DNA of 64,000 bases from Stappia sp. TSB10P1A (GCF_900185725.1 NZ_FYAU01000036.1:496001-560000); one strand, 5' to 3'; positions 16,501-24,748 are shown, counted from the stretch's first letter. The notes: generated from the letters alone by a model not told the origin. Translations and numbers: made by a program.

Positions 16501-16537
16501 GGAGGAAGTCTCCCGCAGAGGGGGTTGAAACGGGGTG

Positions 16538-17044
16538 TCAGCGCGGGGCGGCCAGCCGTTCGGCCAGGCGCTCCGCGACGTGAGCCGGAACGAAATGACG
16601 GACGTCGCCGCCCATCTTGGCGATCTGCCTGACCAGCGTGGCGGTGATGTGGCGGACCTCCGGCGAGGCCGGCAGGAACACCGTCTGCACCTCCGGCGCC
16701 AGCGAGCGGTTCATGCCGGCCATCTGCATCTCGTAGTCGAGATCGGTGCCGTCGCGCAGGCCCCGCACCAGGAAGGCTGCGCCATTGCGCCGCGCCGTCT
16801 CGATGACCAGGTCGTCGAAGGCGATCACCTCGATGCGCGCCGCATCCGCCGCGCCGAAGGCCTCGCGCGCGATGCGGGCGATCATCTCCACCCGCTCCTC
16901 GAAGGCGAACATCGGCGACTTGCCGGGATGCACGCCGATGGCGACGACCACCTTGTCGGCAAGGTCGAGCGCGTGGCGCAGAATGTCGACATGGCCGTTG
17001 GTGACGGGGTCGAACGAGCCGGGATAGAGCGCAGTGCGTGTCAT
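16538..17044 (-). CDS. coaD: Phosphopantetheine adenylyltransferase
   Basis: CoaD (168 aa) adenylates 4'-phosphopantetheine to dephospho-CoA, the penultimate step of CoA biosynthesis. The nucleotidyltransferase signature [12 protein letters not shown] is at residues 7-18, with the later [11 protein letters not shown] and Y-E-M-Q-M-A-G-M-N segments that bind substrate. Length is standard. It heads the coaD-ppiA-ppiB unit. In many related genomes gyrA is directly adjacent to coaD, while here gyrA is 12 kb away. Confidence 0.96.
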   Translation of the reverse strand: MTRTALYPGSFDPVTNGHVDILRHALDLADKVVVAIGVHPGKSPMFAFEERVEMIARIAREAFGAADAARIEVIAFDDLVIETARRNGAAFLVRGLRDGTDLDYEMQMAGMNRSLAPEVQTVFLPASPEVRHITATLVRQIAKMGGDVRHFVPAHVAERLAERLAAPR

Positions 17045-17170
17045 GCCGCCGATGTACAGGGCGCGCCGCTTTCAGGCAAGCGGGACGAAGGGCTTGCGGC
17101 GCCCTCCTTGCACGCGGCGCCTCCGCCGGTAAAACGGTGGGAGCCCAACCGGACAGCGAGATATCCCCCC

Positions 17171-17680
17171 ATGCCGACCCTGCCGACCTTCCACACCGCC
17201 CGCCTCACCGTGCGGCCGCGGACCCTCGCCGACCTGCCCGCCTGCCTTGCCATGGACCGCGATCCCGAGGTGACGCGGTTCGTGCCGCGCCCCTGGACCG
17301 ATCCCGCCAGCCACGAGGCCTTCGTGCGCGGGCGGATGGCGGCCGATTACGGGCGGGGCCTCGGCTACTGGTCGGTGGTCCCGCGCGAGCGGCCGGACCA
17401 TTTCCTCGGCTGGATCCTGCTGATCCCCTGCGACGGCATCGGCCCGGAAATCGAGATCGGCTGGCGCTTCATCCGCGGCGCCTGGGGCAAGGGCCTTGCG
17501 ACCGAGGCGGCGCGGCCGGTCCTTGCCCATGCACTGGGCACACTGGCGCTCGACCGGGTCGTCGCCGAAATCCACCCGGACAATGGCGGCTCGGTCCAGG
17601 TCGCGCTGAAGCTCGGCATGACCGAGGAGGGCGTGATCGACAAGGACGGCACGGCCTGGCGCTCCTTCGTCATGCGGTAG
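17171..17680 (+). CDS. GNAT family N-acetyltransferase (RimJ/RimL-like)
   Basis: A 169-residue acetyl-CoA-dependent acetyltransferase of the RimJ/RimL subfamily. The opening T-A-R-L-T-V-R-P and the acetyl-CoA pyrophosphate loop R-G-A-W-G-K-G-L-A-T-E-A, followed by H-P-D-N-G-G-S and L-K-L-G-M, are characteristic. The acceptor (ribosomal protein, amino acid or small amine) cannot be deduced. The ATG at 17171 is chosen because the protein then begins at the usual position before the first strand. It diverges from coaD with a 126-bp gap, and its 3' end overlaps the converging DMT transporter gene by 11 bp. Confidence 0.88.
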   Translation: MPTLPTFHTARLTVRPRTLADLPACLAMDRDPEVTRFVPRPWTDPASHEAFVRGRMAADYGRGLGYWSVVPRERPDHFLGWILLIPCDGIGPEIEIGWRFIRGAWGKGLATEAARPVLAHALGTLALDRVVAEIHPDNGGSVQVALKLGMTEEGVIDKDGTAWRSFVMR

Positions 17681-18611
17681 CGGCGGCGCGGCGGCGGGCG
17701 GGCAGCGTCATGGCGATGACACCGGCGACGACGCAGCCCAGCCCGATCCAGGCCGTCGGGCTCAGCGTCTCGCCGAGAAACACCATGCCGATCGCCACCC
17801 CGATCGGGACGCGCAGATAGGACTGCGCCGTGGTGCCGACCGAACCGAGCGTCTGGACCAGCCGGAAATAGATCACGAAGGCCAGGGCGGTGGAGACCAC
17901 CGCAACGGCGATCAGCGCGAGGACGGAGGCGGAGCTGGGCTCCAGCCGCCACGGCTGGTCGACAAGCAGGCTCGCCGGGACAAGCACGAAGGCGCCGCAG
18001 ATCAGCGATCCGGCGGCGGGCATCATCGGATCGAGGTCCTTGAAACCCTTGCCGAAGATCGCCGCCCCGGCATAGCAGACGGAGGCCGCGACGATCGCCA
18101 ATTGCGCCAGCAGCTCGCGGCCGAGCCCGCCGAGCGCCTCGACCCCGATGATCAGGCAGATGCCGACCAGCCCGGCGGCGACGCCGAACAGCTTGCGGCC
18201 GGTCACCGCCTCGTGCCGAACGACCAGCACGGTCAGCAGGAAGGCGAAGATCGGCGTCGTCGCGTTGAGGATGGTGGCGAGCCCGGCATCGGTGGTCTGC
18301 TGCGCCCATGCGATCAGCGTGAAGGGCACCACGCTGTTGAGGCAGGCCTGAACCAGGAAGCGGCCCCATGTCCGCCGGTCGCGCGGCAGGCGCAGGCCGC
18401 GCCAGCGGATCACCGCCAGCAGGACGGCGCCGGCGATCAGGGTGCGCGCCGCGATCAGCGTCACCGGCGGGATGGTTTCGACCCCCACCTTGATGAAGCT
18501 GTAGGACGCGCCCCACACGGTCGACAGCACCAGCAGCAGCGCCAGTTCCACCGTCATGTTCGTTTGTCTTGGCATGTTCGTTTGTCTTGTCATGTTCGTT
18601 TGTCTTGGCAT
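17670..18611 (-). CDS. DMT/EamA family transporter with repeated N-terminus
   Basis: An inner-membrane drug/metabolite transporter (about 313 aa) with ten predicted membrane segments in two EamA halves. The first half begins S-T-V-W-G-A-S-Y-S-F and the second with the A-S-V-C-Y-A-G-A-A segment. An 18-bp tandem triplication provides four in-frame ATGs (18611, 18593, 18575, 18557), encoding M-P-R-Q-T-N, M-T-R-Q-T-N, M-P-R-Q-T-N and then M-T-V-E-L. The outermost ATG is preferred because GGAAAGGCGG precedes it; the internal ATGs have only repeat sequence upstream. The transported solute is unknown. It is divergent from the ArsR-type gene. Confidence 0.85.
   Translation of the reverse strand: MPRQTNMTRQTNMPRQTNMTVELALLLVLSTVWGASYSFIKVGVETIPPVTLIAARTLIAGAVLLAVIRWRGLRLPRDRRTWGRFLVQACLNSVVPFTLIAWAQQTTDAGLATILNATTPIFAFLLTVLVVRHEAVTGRKLFGVAAGLVGICLIIGVEALGGLGRELLAQLAIVAASVCYAGAAIFGKGFKDLDPMMPAAGSLICGAFVLVPASLLVDQPWRLEPSSASVLALIAVAVVSTALAFVIYFRLVQTLGSVGTTAQSYLRVPIGVAIGMVFLGETLSPTAWIGLGCVVAGVIAMTLPARRRAAATA
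18555..18608 (-). repeat. 18-bp triplication multiplying the DMT start codon
   Basis: Three units (18555-18572, 18573-18590, 18591-18608) of CATGTTCGTTTGTCTTGG, with one base changed in the middle unit. On the minus strand each unit begins with an in-frame ATG. The unit length is a multiple of three, so expansion or contraction keeps the gene in frame. Confidence 0.9.
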
Positions 18612-18744
18612 GATCCGCCTTTCCGCCACAGGTCCGATGCCCGGTTCTAGCGGAGTTCTAGCGGGGTTCTCGCGGCGGATGTTTCGGCCGGCGCCGAACT
18701 GTCGGCGACTGACACCGGCCGGCCGGGATGCTATGCCTGCCGGC

Positions 18745-19455
18745 ATGGTGAACATCGCATCCGGCAATACGATCGCGGAGGTGGCGAGCCTGATCGGCGA
18801 CGCGGCGCGGGCCAACATGCTGGCCGCGCTGATGGGCGGTCAGGCGCTGACGGCGGGGGAGCTTGCCCGCCATGCCGGGGTGACCCCCCAGACGACCAGC
18901 GGCCATCTCGCCAGGATGACGGAGGCGCGGCTGCTTGCCGTCGAGAAGCAGGGCCGGCATCGCTATTACCGGCTGGCCTCGGCCGAGGTCGCCCAGGCGA
19001 TCCATGCCTTGATGGCGGTGGCGTCCGGCGGGCCGAAGCGGCATCGCCCGGTCGGGCCGAAGGACGAGGCCCTGCGCCTGGCGCGAACCTGCTACGACCA
19101 CATGGCCGGCCGTCTGGCGCTGGCTGTCGCCGACGCTCTGGTGCGTGACGGCCACCTGGTCCTGTCGGACGAGGCCGGATTCGTCACCGAGAGCGGGCGC
19201 GGCTTCTTCGGCACGCTCGGCATCGACGTCGCCTCCCTTCGCGCCCGCCGCCCGCTGTGCCGGACCTGTCTCGACTGGAGCGAACGCCGCCCGCATATCG
19301 CCGGGCAGCTCGGCGCCGCGCTTCTGGACAGGGTGCTGGAGCGGGGCTGGCTGACCCGTGCGCCGGAAAGCCGTGCCCTGCACCTGACCCGCGCGGGAGA
19401 AAGCAGCCTCGTCGCCGCCTTCCGGCTGCCGCCGGACTGGCGGGGCACGACGTGA
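18745..19455 (+). CDS. ArsR-like winged-helix transcriptional regulator
   Basis: A 236-residue regulator. The N-terminal winged helix (about 12-85) is ArsR-like: I-G-D-A-A-R-A-N-M-L-A-A-L, then A-G-E-L-A-R-H-A-G-V-T-P-Q-T-T-S-G-H-L as the recognition helix and the wing K-Q-G-R-H-R-Y-Y. The C-terminal extension has a C-R-T-C pair (L-C-R-T-C-L-D-W-S-E-R-R) that may sense metal or redox state. The ATG at 18745 is preferred; 18733 would add four residues. It is divergent from the DMT transporter, which is its likely target. A degenerate copy of its 3' end lies at 21850-21903. Confidence 0.82.
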   Translation: MVNIASGNTIAEVASLIGDAARANMLAALMGGQALTAGELARHAGVTPQTTSGHLARMTEARLLAVEKQGRHRYYRLASAEVAQAIHALMAVASGGPKRHRPVGPKDEALRLARTCYDHMAGRLALAVADALVRDGHLVLSDEAGFVTESGRGFFGTLGIDVASLRARRPLCRTCLDWSERRPHIAGQLGAALLDRVLERGWLTRAPESRALHLTRAGESSLVAAFRLPPDWRGTT

Positions 19456-19571
19456 CCCGACCGGGTCGGCTGCAGCGCCGGCCGCACCGGACAGGCTCCA
19501 ATGCGCGCCTGAACCCGTGCCGCCGAAACCGTTTTACAACGCGGCACTGTCGGGTGACTATCGTCTGTGCA
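19313..19571 (+). repeat. Direct duplication, copy A (ArsR gene 3' end plus downstream flank)
   Basis: Two blocks, 19313-19370 inside the ArsR gene and about 19485-19571 downstream of it, recur in the same order and orientation at 21850-21907 and 21974-22064. The second block is about 90 bp with few mismatches. It contains TGCCGC and GCGGCA arms separated by 17 bases, a weak hairpin kept in both copies. Confidence 0.8.
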
Positions 19572-19706
19572 CAGACTGTCGCATTCCGGGTGGTATAGAC
19601 CTCACGTCGCAGCGGCCTGCTGATGGCACAAAAGGCATGGCGCAGTTAAGTCGATGGTAAGACAATCTGCCTATCCTTGGTTGTGATGATGCAAGGATAA
19701 ACTTGA

Positions 19707-20651
19707 GTGATCAGTGTATCTGTTGAAGAATCTCCCGACTATACGGAGACGGCGCGGCTTGCGACGGAAGCATTCGCGTCGCCTGATATCGTCTTTGATC
19801 CAAACCACGTGCGGTGGCTGTACGAGGACTGTTTCTCCGATGGCACCACCGTTGTCCGCCTGACCGAGGTCGAGACCGGGAAAAAGATCGGCCAGATCGC
19901 CCTGGTGCATCAGACGGTGCTGGTGAACGGCAGACCGGAAAAGGCCGCAGCCCTGGTCGATCTGTTCATCCTCAAGGAGTGGCGCGGGCGCGAACGTATC
20001 CAGATGCTCTATGATGAGGTCGGGCGGCAATTCGCTGCGCACGGCTTCAGGTTCGCTTTCGGAATGCCGAATGCCAAGGCATTGCCGGTCAACGAAAGGT
20101 TCTTCAACCTGAAAGCCTTCCTGCGTCTCGAACTCAGGATGGGCCTTGCCATCCCGGCGCGTTCAAAGCGCGTGACCATCCACGAGCCCTTCGACAGGCA
20201 ACGCCGGGACCACTTCGTCAGCATCTTCGACCGCTATGCGACCGATCCGGGCGAAACCGGCGTGCCATGGGACGGGCCCTCGCTTTTTGAGCGGCTGTGC
20301 GGTCACAAATACACCTACGCCGTCCATGGCACCGACGACCTGTTGCTGATCTCCTCGCCGCGGGAAAGCCGCAAGCTGCCCTACACGCTCGCCGCGGCCT
20401 TTCTGCGCGCCACGGGCGCGGCGCCCGCAAGAGCCGATGTGAGGGCGGTGACGCGCGCTGCCTGCGCCTTCTGGCGCCGACCGCTGTTCGTCTATGCCGG
20501 CCTCAACCGGGCGCTTCCCGCCGCTCCCGGCCTTCGCCTGCCCGACCGCGTGCGGCCCTCGCCCATGCTCCTGCAGATGCGCGATTTTGCGCCCGAGCGC
20601 GGACCGCTCGACTTCTACCGGTTCCAACTGATCGATTTCGATTTTGCCTGA
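19707..20651 (+). CDS. GNAT-like acetyltransferase paired with a polysaccharide deacetylase
   Basis: A 314-residue protein with a GNAT-type N-terminal half: an acetyl-CoA-binding-like region A-L-V-D-L-F-I-L-K-E-W-R-G-R followed by F-A-F-G-M-P-N-A-K-A and N-L-K-A-F. The C-terminal half is less conserved, lacks membrane segments and ends with D-F-Y-R-F-Q-L-I-D-F-D. Such proteins occur with polysaccharide deacetylases in surface polysaccharide loci, suggesting acetylation or deacetylation of a glycan precursor; the acceptor is unknown. A GTG start is used with AAGGA upstream. The gene lies between the two copies of the ArsR-end duplication and 18 bp before the deacetylase. Confidence 0.65.
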   Translation: MISVSVEESPDYTETARLATEAFASPDIVFDPNHVRWLYEDCFSDGTTVVRLTEVETGKKIGQIALVHQTVLVNGRPEKAAALVDLFILKEWRGRERIQMLYDEVGRQFAAHGFRFAFGMPNAKALPVNERFFNLKAFLRLELRMGLAIPARSKRVTIHEPFDRQRRDHFVSIFDRYATDPGETGVPWDGPSLFERLCGHKYTYAVHGTDDLLLISSPRESRKLPYTLAAAFLRATGAAPARADVRAVTRAACAFWRRPLFVYAGLNRALPAAPGLRLPDRVRPSPMLLQMRDFAPERGPLDFYRFQLIDFDFA

Positions 20652-20669
20652 GCCAGAGCCTGGACCACG

Positions 20670-21701
20670 ATGACCCCGAAACTCAAGCGGGCGATGATCA
20701 CCGCCGGCCTTGAAGCGATCGCGCTGACAGGTGCCGACAGGCTGCTTCCCGGCGCGGCCGGGCGTGGCATGGTCTTCACGCTGCATCATGTGCGCCCGGC
20801 CACCAACCGGCCCTATGAGCCGAACGCGCTGCTCTCGATCACGCCGGAGTTCCTCGACGCGGCCATTCGTGAGGCCGGGGAAAGGGGATACGTTCCGCTC
20901 GCGCTCGACGAGCTACCCGATGCGGTTGCCGCGGCGAAGAATGGCGAGCGCTACGTCGCCTTCACCCTCGACGACGGCTGCCGGGACAACGCCGAGCACG
21001 CCGCGCCGGTGTTTCGCAGGCACGGCGTCCCGTATACGCTGTTCATCACCAAGGGTCTGGTCGAGCGCACCCACACCATGTGGTGGGAAACCGCCGAGGA
21101 TCTGACGCGGACCTGCGACCGGTTCGCGTTCGATTTCGGCGCCGGCATCGAGACCGTTGTCTGCGCCACCACCGCGCAGAAGCACGCGGCCTTTCTCCGG
21201 CTCGCGGATTTTATCGAAGCGATCGATGAAGACGCAGCGGTGGCGCGGCTGAATGACGTGGCGGCCGCGCAGGGCGTCGACCCTGCCGCGATCGTTGAAG
21301 AGCAGGTGATGGATGCGGATGCCTTGCGCCGGCTCGCCAAGACCGATCCGCTCGCCCGCTTCGGCGTTCACACCGTCTCGCATTGCAACCTCGCCCGTGT
21401 CGATGCCGACCGTCTCGAGCGGGAGATCGTCGAGCCCATCGAGGCGATCACGAACTGGACGGGCGTGCAGCCGCGAACGATCGCCTATCCCTACGGGTGG
21501 AAGCGGGCCTGCGCCGCCCGCGAGGCCGCCGCGGCGCGCCGGGCCGGCTTGACGGTCGGCGTCACCACCCAGCCCGGGGTTGTCGATCCTGCGGAAACCC
21601 AGGACTGGATGCTCCTGCCCCGCGTCTCCCTGAACGGGCTTTACCAGAAGCGCCGCTATGTGCGGGCGCTGCTCAGCGGCATTCCCTTTCGCCTGATGTG
21701 A
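20670..21701 (+). CDS. NodB-homology polysaccharide deacetylase
   Basis: A 343-residue carbohydrate esterase 4 family protein expected to remove N-acetyl groups from a polysaccharide. The NodB metal and catalytic residues are visible: F-T-L-D101-D102-G as motif 1, and H234-T-V-S-H238 as motif 2 (H-x-x-x-H). I-A-Y-P-Y-G-W-K corresponds to motif 3 and the C-terminal L-L-P-R-V-S-L to motif 5. There is no cleavable signal peptide, so it may act on a lipid-linked precursor in the cytoplasm. It is cotranscribed with the preceding GNAT-like gene and followed by a non-coding stretch with duplication copy B. Confidence 0.85.
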   Translation: MTPKLKRAMITAGLEAIALTGADRLLPGAAGRGMVFTLHHVRPATNRPYEPNALLSITPEFLDAAIREAGERGYVPLALDELPDAVAAAKNGERYVAFTLDDGCRDNAEHAAPVFRRHGVPYTLFITKGLVERTHTMWWETAEDLTRTCDRFAFDFGAGIETVVCATTAQKHAAFLRLADFIEAIDEDAAVARLNDVAAAQGVDPAAIVEEQVMDADALRRLAKTDPLARFGVHTVSHCNLARVDADRLEREIVEPIEAITNWTGVQPRTIAYPYGWKRACAAREAAAARRAGLTVGVTTQPGVVDPAETQDWMLLPRVSLNGLYQKRRYVRALLSGIPFRLM

Positions 21702-22075
21702 CGCTTCGGCGAGACGTCTTCCGTCTCCCTCTCGGCGTTCCTGCCGGAACTGCCAAGTTTCATTCGGCTTTATTTGAAAAATCCTTCGTCATCTCACAAT
21801 TGCCACGCGATAATTCCATGGATTACCAATGATACCACACGCTTGCTGACGCCGCGCTGCTGGGCAGGATGCTGGAGTGGGGCTGGCTGACCCCTGCGCC
21901 GGACAGAAGCTCATCCAAGACCTTAAAAACACCGGCGCGCTCACACAACCGAAAGGCGAGGTGCTGACACTCCGCACCGAACAGGCTCCAATGCCCGCCT
22001 GAACCCGTGCCGCCGAAACCGTTTTAAAACGCGGCACTGTCAGGTGGCTATCGTCGGTGTACAAATCAGAATAGG
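21702..22075. other. Non-coding segment with remnant of the ArsR-end duplication
   Basis: No intact gene is seen. About 21702-21835 is AT-richer and featureless. From 21850 the sequence is a degenerate, non-translatable copy of the ArsR gene end. After about 70 unrelated bases, the downstream flank repeats at 21974-22064, ending 12 bases before the stop codon of the minus-strand unit. Confidence 0.6.
21850..22064 (+). repeat. Direct duplication, copy B (degenerate)
   Basis: Matches copy A at 19313-19571 in two collinear blocks (21850-21907 and 21974-22064), while the intervening 66 bases differ. The ArsR part carries substitutions that break its reading frame, so it is a fragment rather than a second gene. 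Confidence 0.8.
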
Positions 22076-23377
22076 CTAAGCGGCTTCCGTCTCGTCGTTT
22101 TTGTTCTCAAACGGCAGATAGCCTTTGTAAACTAGTTGGTTGCGCACCACGGACGGGTGAACGCCAAACCTCTTGGCCGCCATTTTCATGGCTTCGGCCG
22201 TGGGATCGTTGACATCGACAACGCGCTGGAGGTCGCTGAAAGGGCACAACAAGGAGTGAGCGAACGCTCTTTGAAATTTCTGACGATCCGTTTTCGAGCG
22301 GCTGACAATGCCGAAGCTGGCGTCCCTTCGCCACACGGCATCCCCGAACTGCCGAGCGAGCTCAAACCGCCGATCATGCGATGCAATCGTTTGCAGCGCC
22401 GCGTGATATTTGCGACCATCTCCGATCCTGGCGCCGTAAGGCAGCGTCCTCGCGGTTGCAGTGGCCGACTTCAGGTCATTCCATCGAGCCTTGAAAAGGT
22501 CTCCGAAAACGGTGTGATTTAAAAGACCTCTCGGCACGCCGATAAGAGCCCGGAGCTCTTCCGCAGCGGCCTCGGCCATCTGCCACGGATTGGCATATCT
22601 CGGCAGATTCCAATTGCGCTCCAAGTCATCTGCCAAACTCAAATCGATCTCGACCCTCGACTCGCGCGCGGCTTCTATTGCCATGCCCAAGGATTGAGCC
22701 GAACCTGCTCCAGGTTGTGCGTGCGCGGCCTCTTCAACGCCGTCCTCACCTGCGACAGCATCCAGTTTGACAAAGGCATCGATCACCTCATCAGGCGCGT
22801 CATCGGGATCGAAGCCCAGGCACGCTTCCAAGCGCCGCCAGGCGGCCAGTTCCGGGTCCCGTCGCTCGGTGGCGATCTGCTCGATTAAATTCTGCAGCGT
22901 CTCTCCATCCGCCATTCTTGCGCAATGCCCAAGAACGCTTTCAAAAAAAGCATCCAGCTCCCGTTCATATTCTTCGGCAGACACCATTCCAATCTTGAAA
23001 TCGAAATAGGATTGGGGGCCTCCGACCACATTTTTTCCAACGCTGGGAGCAAACGCGATACGGCCACCTACACTGTATATCATCACCGGAGGCCATAGCG
23101 CGCCGCCGCTTGCCGAGTTCAACTCATGGCGCAGGCGCCAGTCCACCGAGGGAAATCTGGCATCCCTGATGGTCTCCCATCGCAAGCGCCACCAATTGTC
23201 TGCAAGCCAAAGCGCCAACCCGATGGACGACGCCCGAAAATAATCCCGGACCGTCCGCTTTTCGATATCTGCAATTCTCGAGATGACTTGGTCACCTACG
23301 CGCAGCGAGATGTCCGCCACCTCGTCGCGGGCTGCGGGCCAAGAGGCGGCAAGTGTGAAATATTTCACAGCTCTCAT
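22076..23377 (-). CDS. Large protein with degenerate ImmA/IrrE-like C-terminal domain
   Basis: A 433-residue soluble protein and second gene of a two-gene unit. The N-terminal third has conserved-looking signatures S-L-R-V-G-D, L-A-L-W-L-A-D-N-W-W-R-L-R-W-E (54-68) and D-W-R-L-R-H-E-L (79-86). A Leu/Ala-rich helical middle follows (R-R-L-E-A-C-L-G-F-D-P-D-D-A-P). The C-terminus (about 330-420) resembles an ImmA/IrrE metallopeptidase: R337-F-E-L-A-R342-Q343-F-G-D346 aligns with R-F-x-x-A-H-E-x-G-H, and Q-K-F-Q-R-A-F-A-H-S-L-L-C-P plus A-A-K-R-F-G-V-H-P-S-V-V-R-N-Q-L match the domain end. Both zinc His and the catalytic Glu are replaced, so it is unlikely to be a peptidase. Codons are clearly less GC-biased than the neighbours. 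Its biological role is unknown. Confidence 0.7.
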   Translation of the reverse strand: MRAVKYFTLAASWPAARDEVADISLRVGDQVISRIADIEKRTVRDYFRASSIGLALWLADNWWRLRWETIRDARFPSVDWRLRHELNSASGGALWPPVMIYSVGGRIAFAPSVGKNVVGGPQSYFDFKIGMVSAEEYERELDAFFESVLGHCARMADGETLQNLIEQIATERRDPELAAWRRLEACLGFDPDDAPDEVIDAFVKLDAVAGEDGVEEAAHAQPGAGSAQSLGMAIEAARESRVEIDLSLADDLERNWNLPRYANPWQMAEAAAEELRALIGVPRGLLNHTVFGDLFKARWNDLKSATATARTLPYGARIGDGRKYHAALQTIASHDRRFELARQFGDAVWRRDASFGIVSRSKTDRQKFQRAFAHSLLCPFSDLQRVVDVNDPTAEAMKMAAKRFGVHPSVVRNQLVYKGYLPFENKNDETEAA

Positions 23378-23916
23378 CTGTAGAAGGCCTCCGCCGCCGC
23401 GATGGCAGCCTGCACATTTGGATCTTGATCTAATGGAAACTCGTCCGTTGCGAAAGCCACCTCTCTGGCTCTGATCAAGACATGCCTCGCAAACGCGTCT
23501 CCTGGAAGGACCGGATAGCCGTGATATTGAGACTGGCCAGCATTGGTCACTCGTAGCTCAAAGATCCAACCGCTCTCGTCGATGGTCCACAGCAGAGGCG
23601 GAAGGTCCTCATCTTGGCAGTCCGACCAAAGCCCGAGCATAACACCGCGCTTGAGAAGCAGGGGAATCCGATCACTGTCGTTCTTGCCGAATTTGGCATG
23701 TTCATCGCAATAGGTTCGCTCGGAATCCCGACCGGCATAAGGCGCCAGCTTATAGGCTGTCGGGTTGTATTTGTGCTTTGAATAGGCGCCATACCTGACG
23801 CGTTCCGCCAGTTCGGTTCGCGCGGCTATGGCGGGAACCCCAGCGCTCAACCGTCGGTTCGGATTGTCCCGTGAACGCCTTGCGACAATCCGGGGCGGCG
23901 GTTTTTTCCTTGGCAT
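23374..23916 (-). CDS. Conserved protein of unknown function, first gene of the two-gene unit
   Basis: A 180-residue soluble protein that I cannot place in a named family. A basic N-terminus (P-R-K-K-P-P-P-R, residues 2-9) is followed by an Arg/Ala-rich stretch, then Y-G-A-Y-S-K-H-K-Y-N-P (42-52), R-T-Y-C-D-E-H-A (67-74), L-L-W-T-I-D-E-S-G-W-I-F-E-L-R (108-122) and Y-H-G-Y-P-V-L-P (131-138). The clustered K/H/Y/D/E residues could form an active site. It overlaps the next gene by four bases (ATGA), so the two products are coupled and probably act together. Lower GC than the surroundings suggests acquisition. A toxin-antitoxin or defence role is a guess from architecture and location only. Confidence 0.65.
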   Translation of the reverse strand: MPRKKPPPRIVARRSRDNPNRRLSAGVPAIAARTELAERVRYGAYSKHKYNPTAYKLAPYAGRDSERTYCDEHAKFGKNDSDRIPLLLKRGVMLGLWSDCQDEDLPPLLWTIDESGWIFELRVTNAGQSQYHGYPVLPGDAFARHVLIRAREVAFATDEFPLDQDPNVQAAIAAAEAFYR

Positions 23917-24187
23917 GAATGAACTCTTCCGCGTCAGCCTGCCCGCCCATGTTCCGCGGGCGGCATGAAAATGCGGTGTGCAAACGTTCCCGTCTGAACA
24001 ACGGCTCTTATCGGTCGCCGTTGCCCGCGCGTAGGCTATTTCCAGCTTACTCCGCCTACTCCAGGACGCAAATCCAATCCCGGCACATTACTCCCCCCCC
24101 GTTGCCGCCGTGCAACTTCCTGTGAATTTCTGTATCTCGCCGCGCTTTTCTGCTAGACTGTTGCCCACAAGCAATAGGAGGCGCATC

Positions 24188-24478
24188 ATGCGTGGCATCG
24201 CAGCTTTGGGCCTTGGCGGCCTCGCCGCCATTGCCGTCTCCCTCGCCGTCGGCGGGCTGACATTCAGCCCCGGGCATCTGGTCAACACCGCGAAGAAGGG
24301 CGACCGCATGGCGCGCACGGTGCAGGTCGCCTGCGCCGGCAGCACGATGCAGGACGCGGCGCAGGGCTGTGCCGATCTTGCCCGCAGCGTCGATCCGGCC
24401 TCCGCCCCGCCCTGGCGGACGCTCGCCGCGCGCGACGGCACCACGACCATTCTCACGCGAACCCGCGTTTCAGAGTGA
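24188..24478 (+). CDS. Small membrane-anchored protein with C-x-G-x9-C motif (1)
   Basis: A 96-residue protein preceded by a strong AGGAGG Shine-Dalgarno, which fixes the ATG at 24188. Residues 5-25 form one hydrophobic segment (anchor or signal), so the rest is probably periplasmic. It contains A-R-T-V-Q-V-A-C49-A-G and C61, exactly 11 residues between the cysteines. The protein at 26584 has the related A-R-T-V-E-A-V-C-G-G and the same spacing, and the one at 27004 shares the spacing and C-x-G. The pair probably forms a disulfide. No named family is recognised. Confidence 0.7.
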   Translation: MRGIAALGLGGLAAIAVSLAVGGLTFSPGHLVNTAKKGDRMARTVQVACAGSTMQDAAQGCADLARSVDPASAPPWRTLAARDGTTTILTRTRVSE

Positions 24479-24590
24479 TCCGGCCCTCCTGACCTCGGAC
24501 ACTCTCGAAGAGCGTGGCGGCGGGTCCCCCGGCCCGCCGCCATGTCGTTCGCGGCATGTCGTTCCCGGCCGGCGTTCCCGGCCCGTCCGC

Positions 24591-24640
24591 CTCTCCCCTC
24601 TCCCTCTCCCTCTCCCTCTCCCTCTCCCTCTCCCTCTCCC
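24591..24640. repeat. TCCCTC hexanucleotide microsatellite
   Basis: About eight units of TCCCTC (six perfect units from 24601) followed by related C/T tracts to 24655. The same hexamer motif appears in coding sequence at 9475-9497 in the binding-protein leader. Confidence 0.9.
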
Positions 24641-24748
24641 CCTTCCCCTTCCCCGTCCTGGCGCGCCCGGCAGTCGCCGCGCGCTTTGCGCTTTCGCGCC
24701 CGCCCATCCCGGTGCAAGCTCCCGGCGGGCCGCGCCGGAGACACCCGG

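Noticed and set aside
21850-21907. Second functional ArsR-like gene
   Set aside because: Only a short piece of the 3' end is present, with frame-breaking differences.
19456-24187. Complete mobile element or prophage
   Set aside because: No integrase, transposase, tRNA target or terminal inverted repeats were found; only a partial direct duplication is visible.
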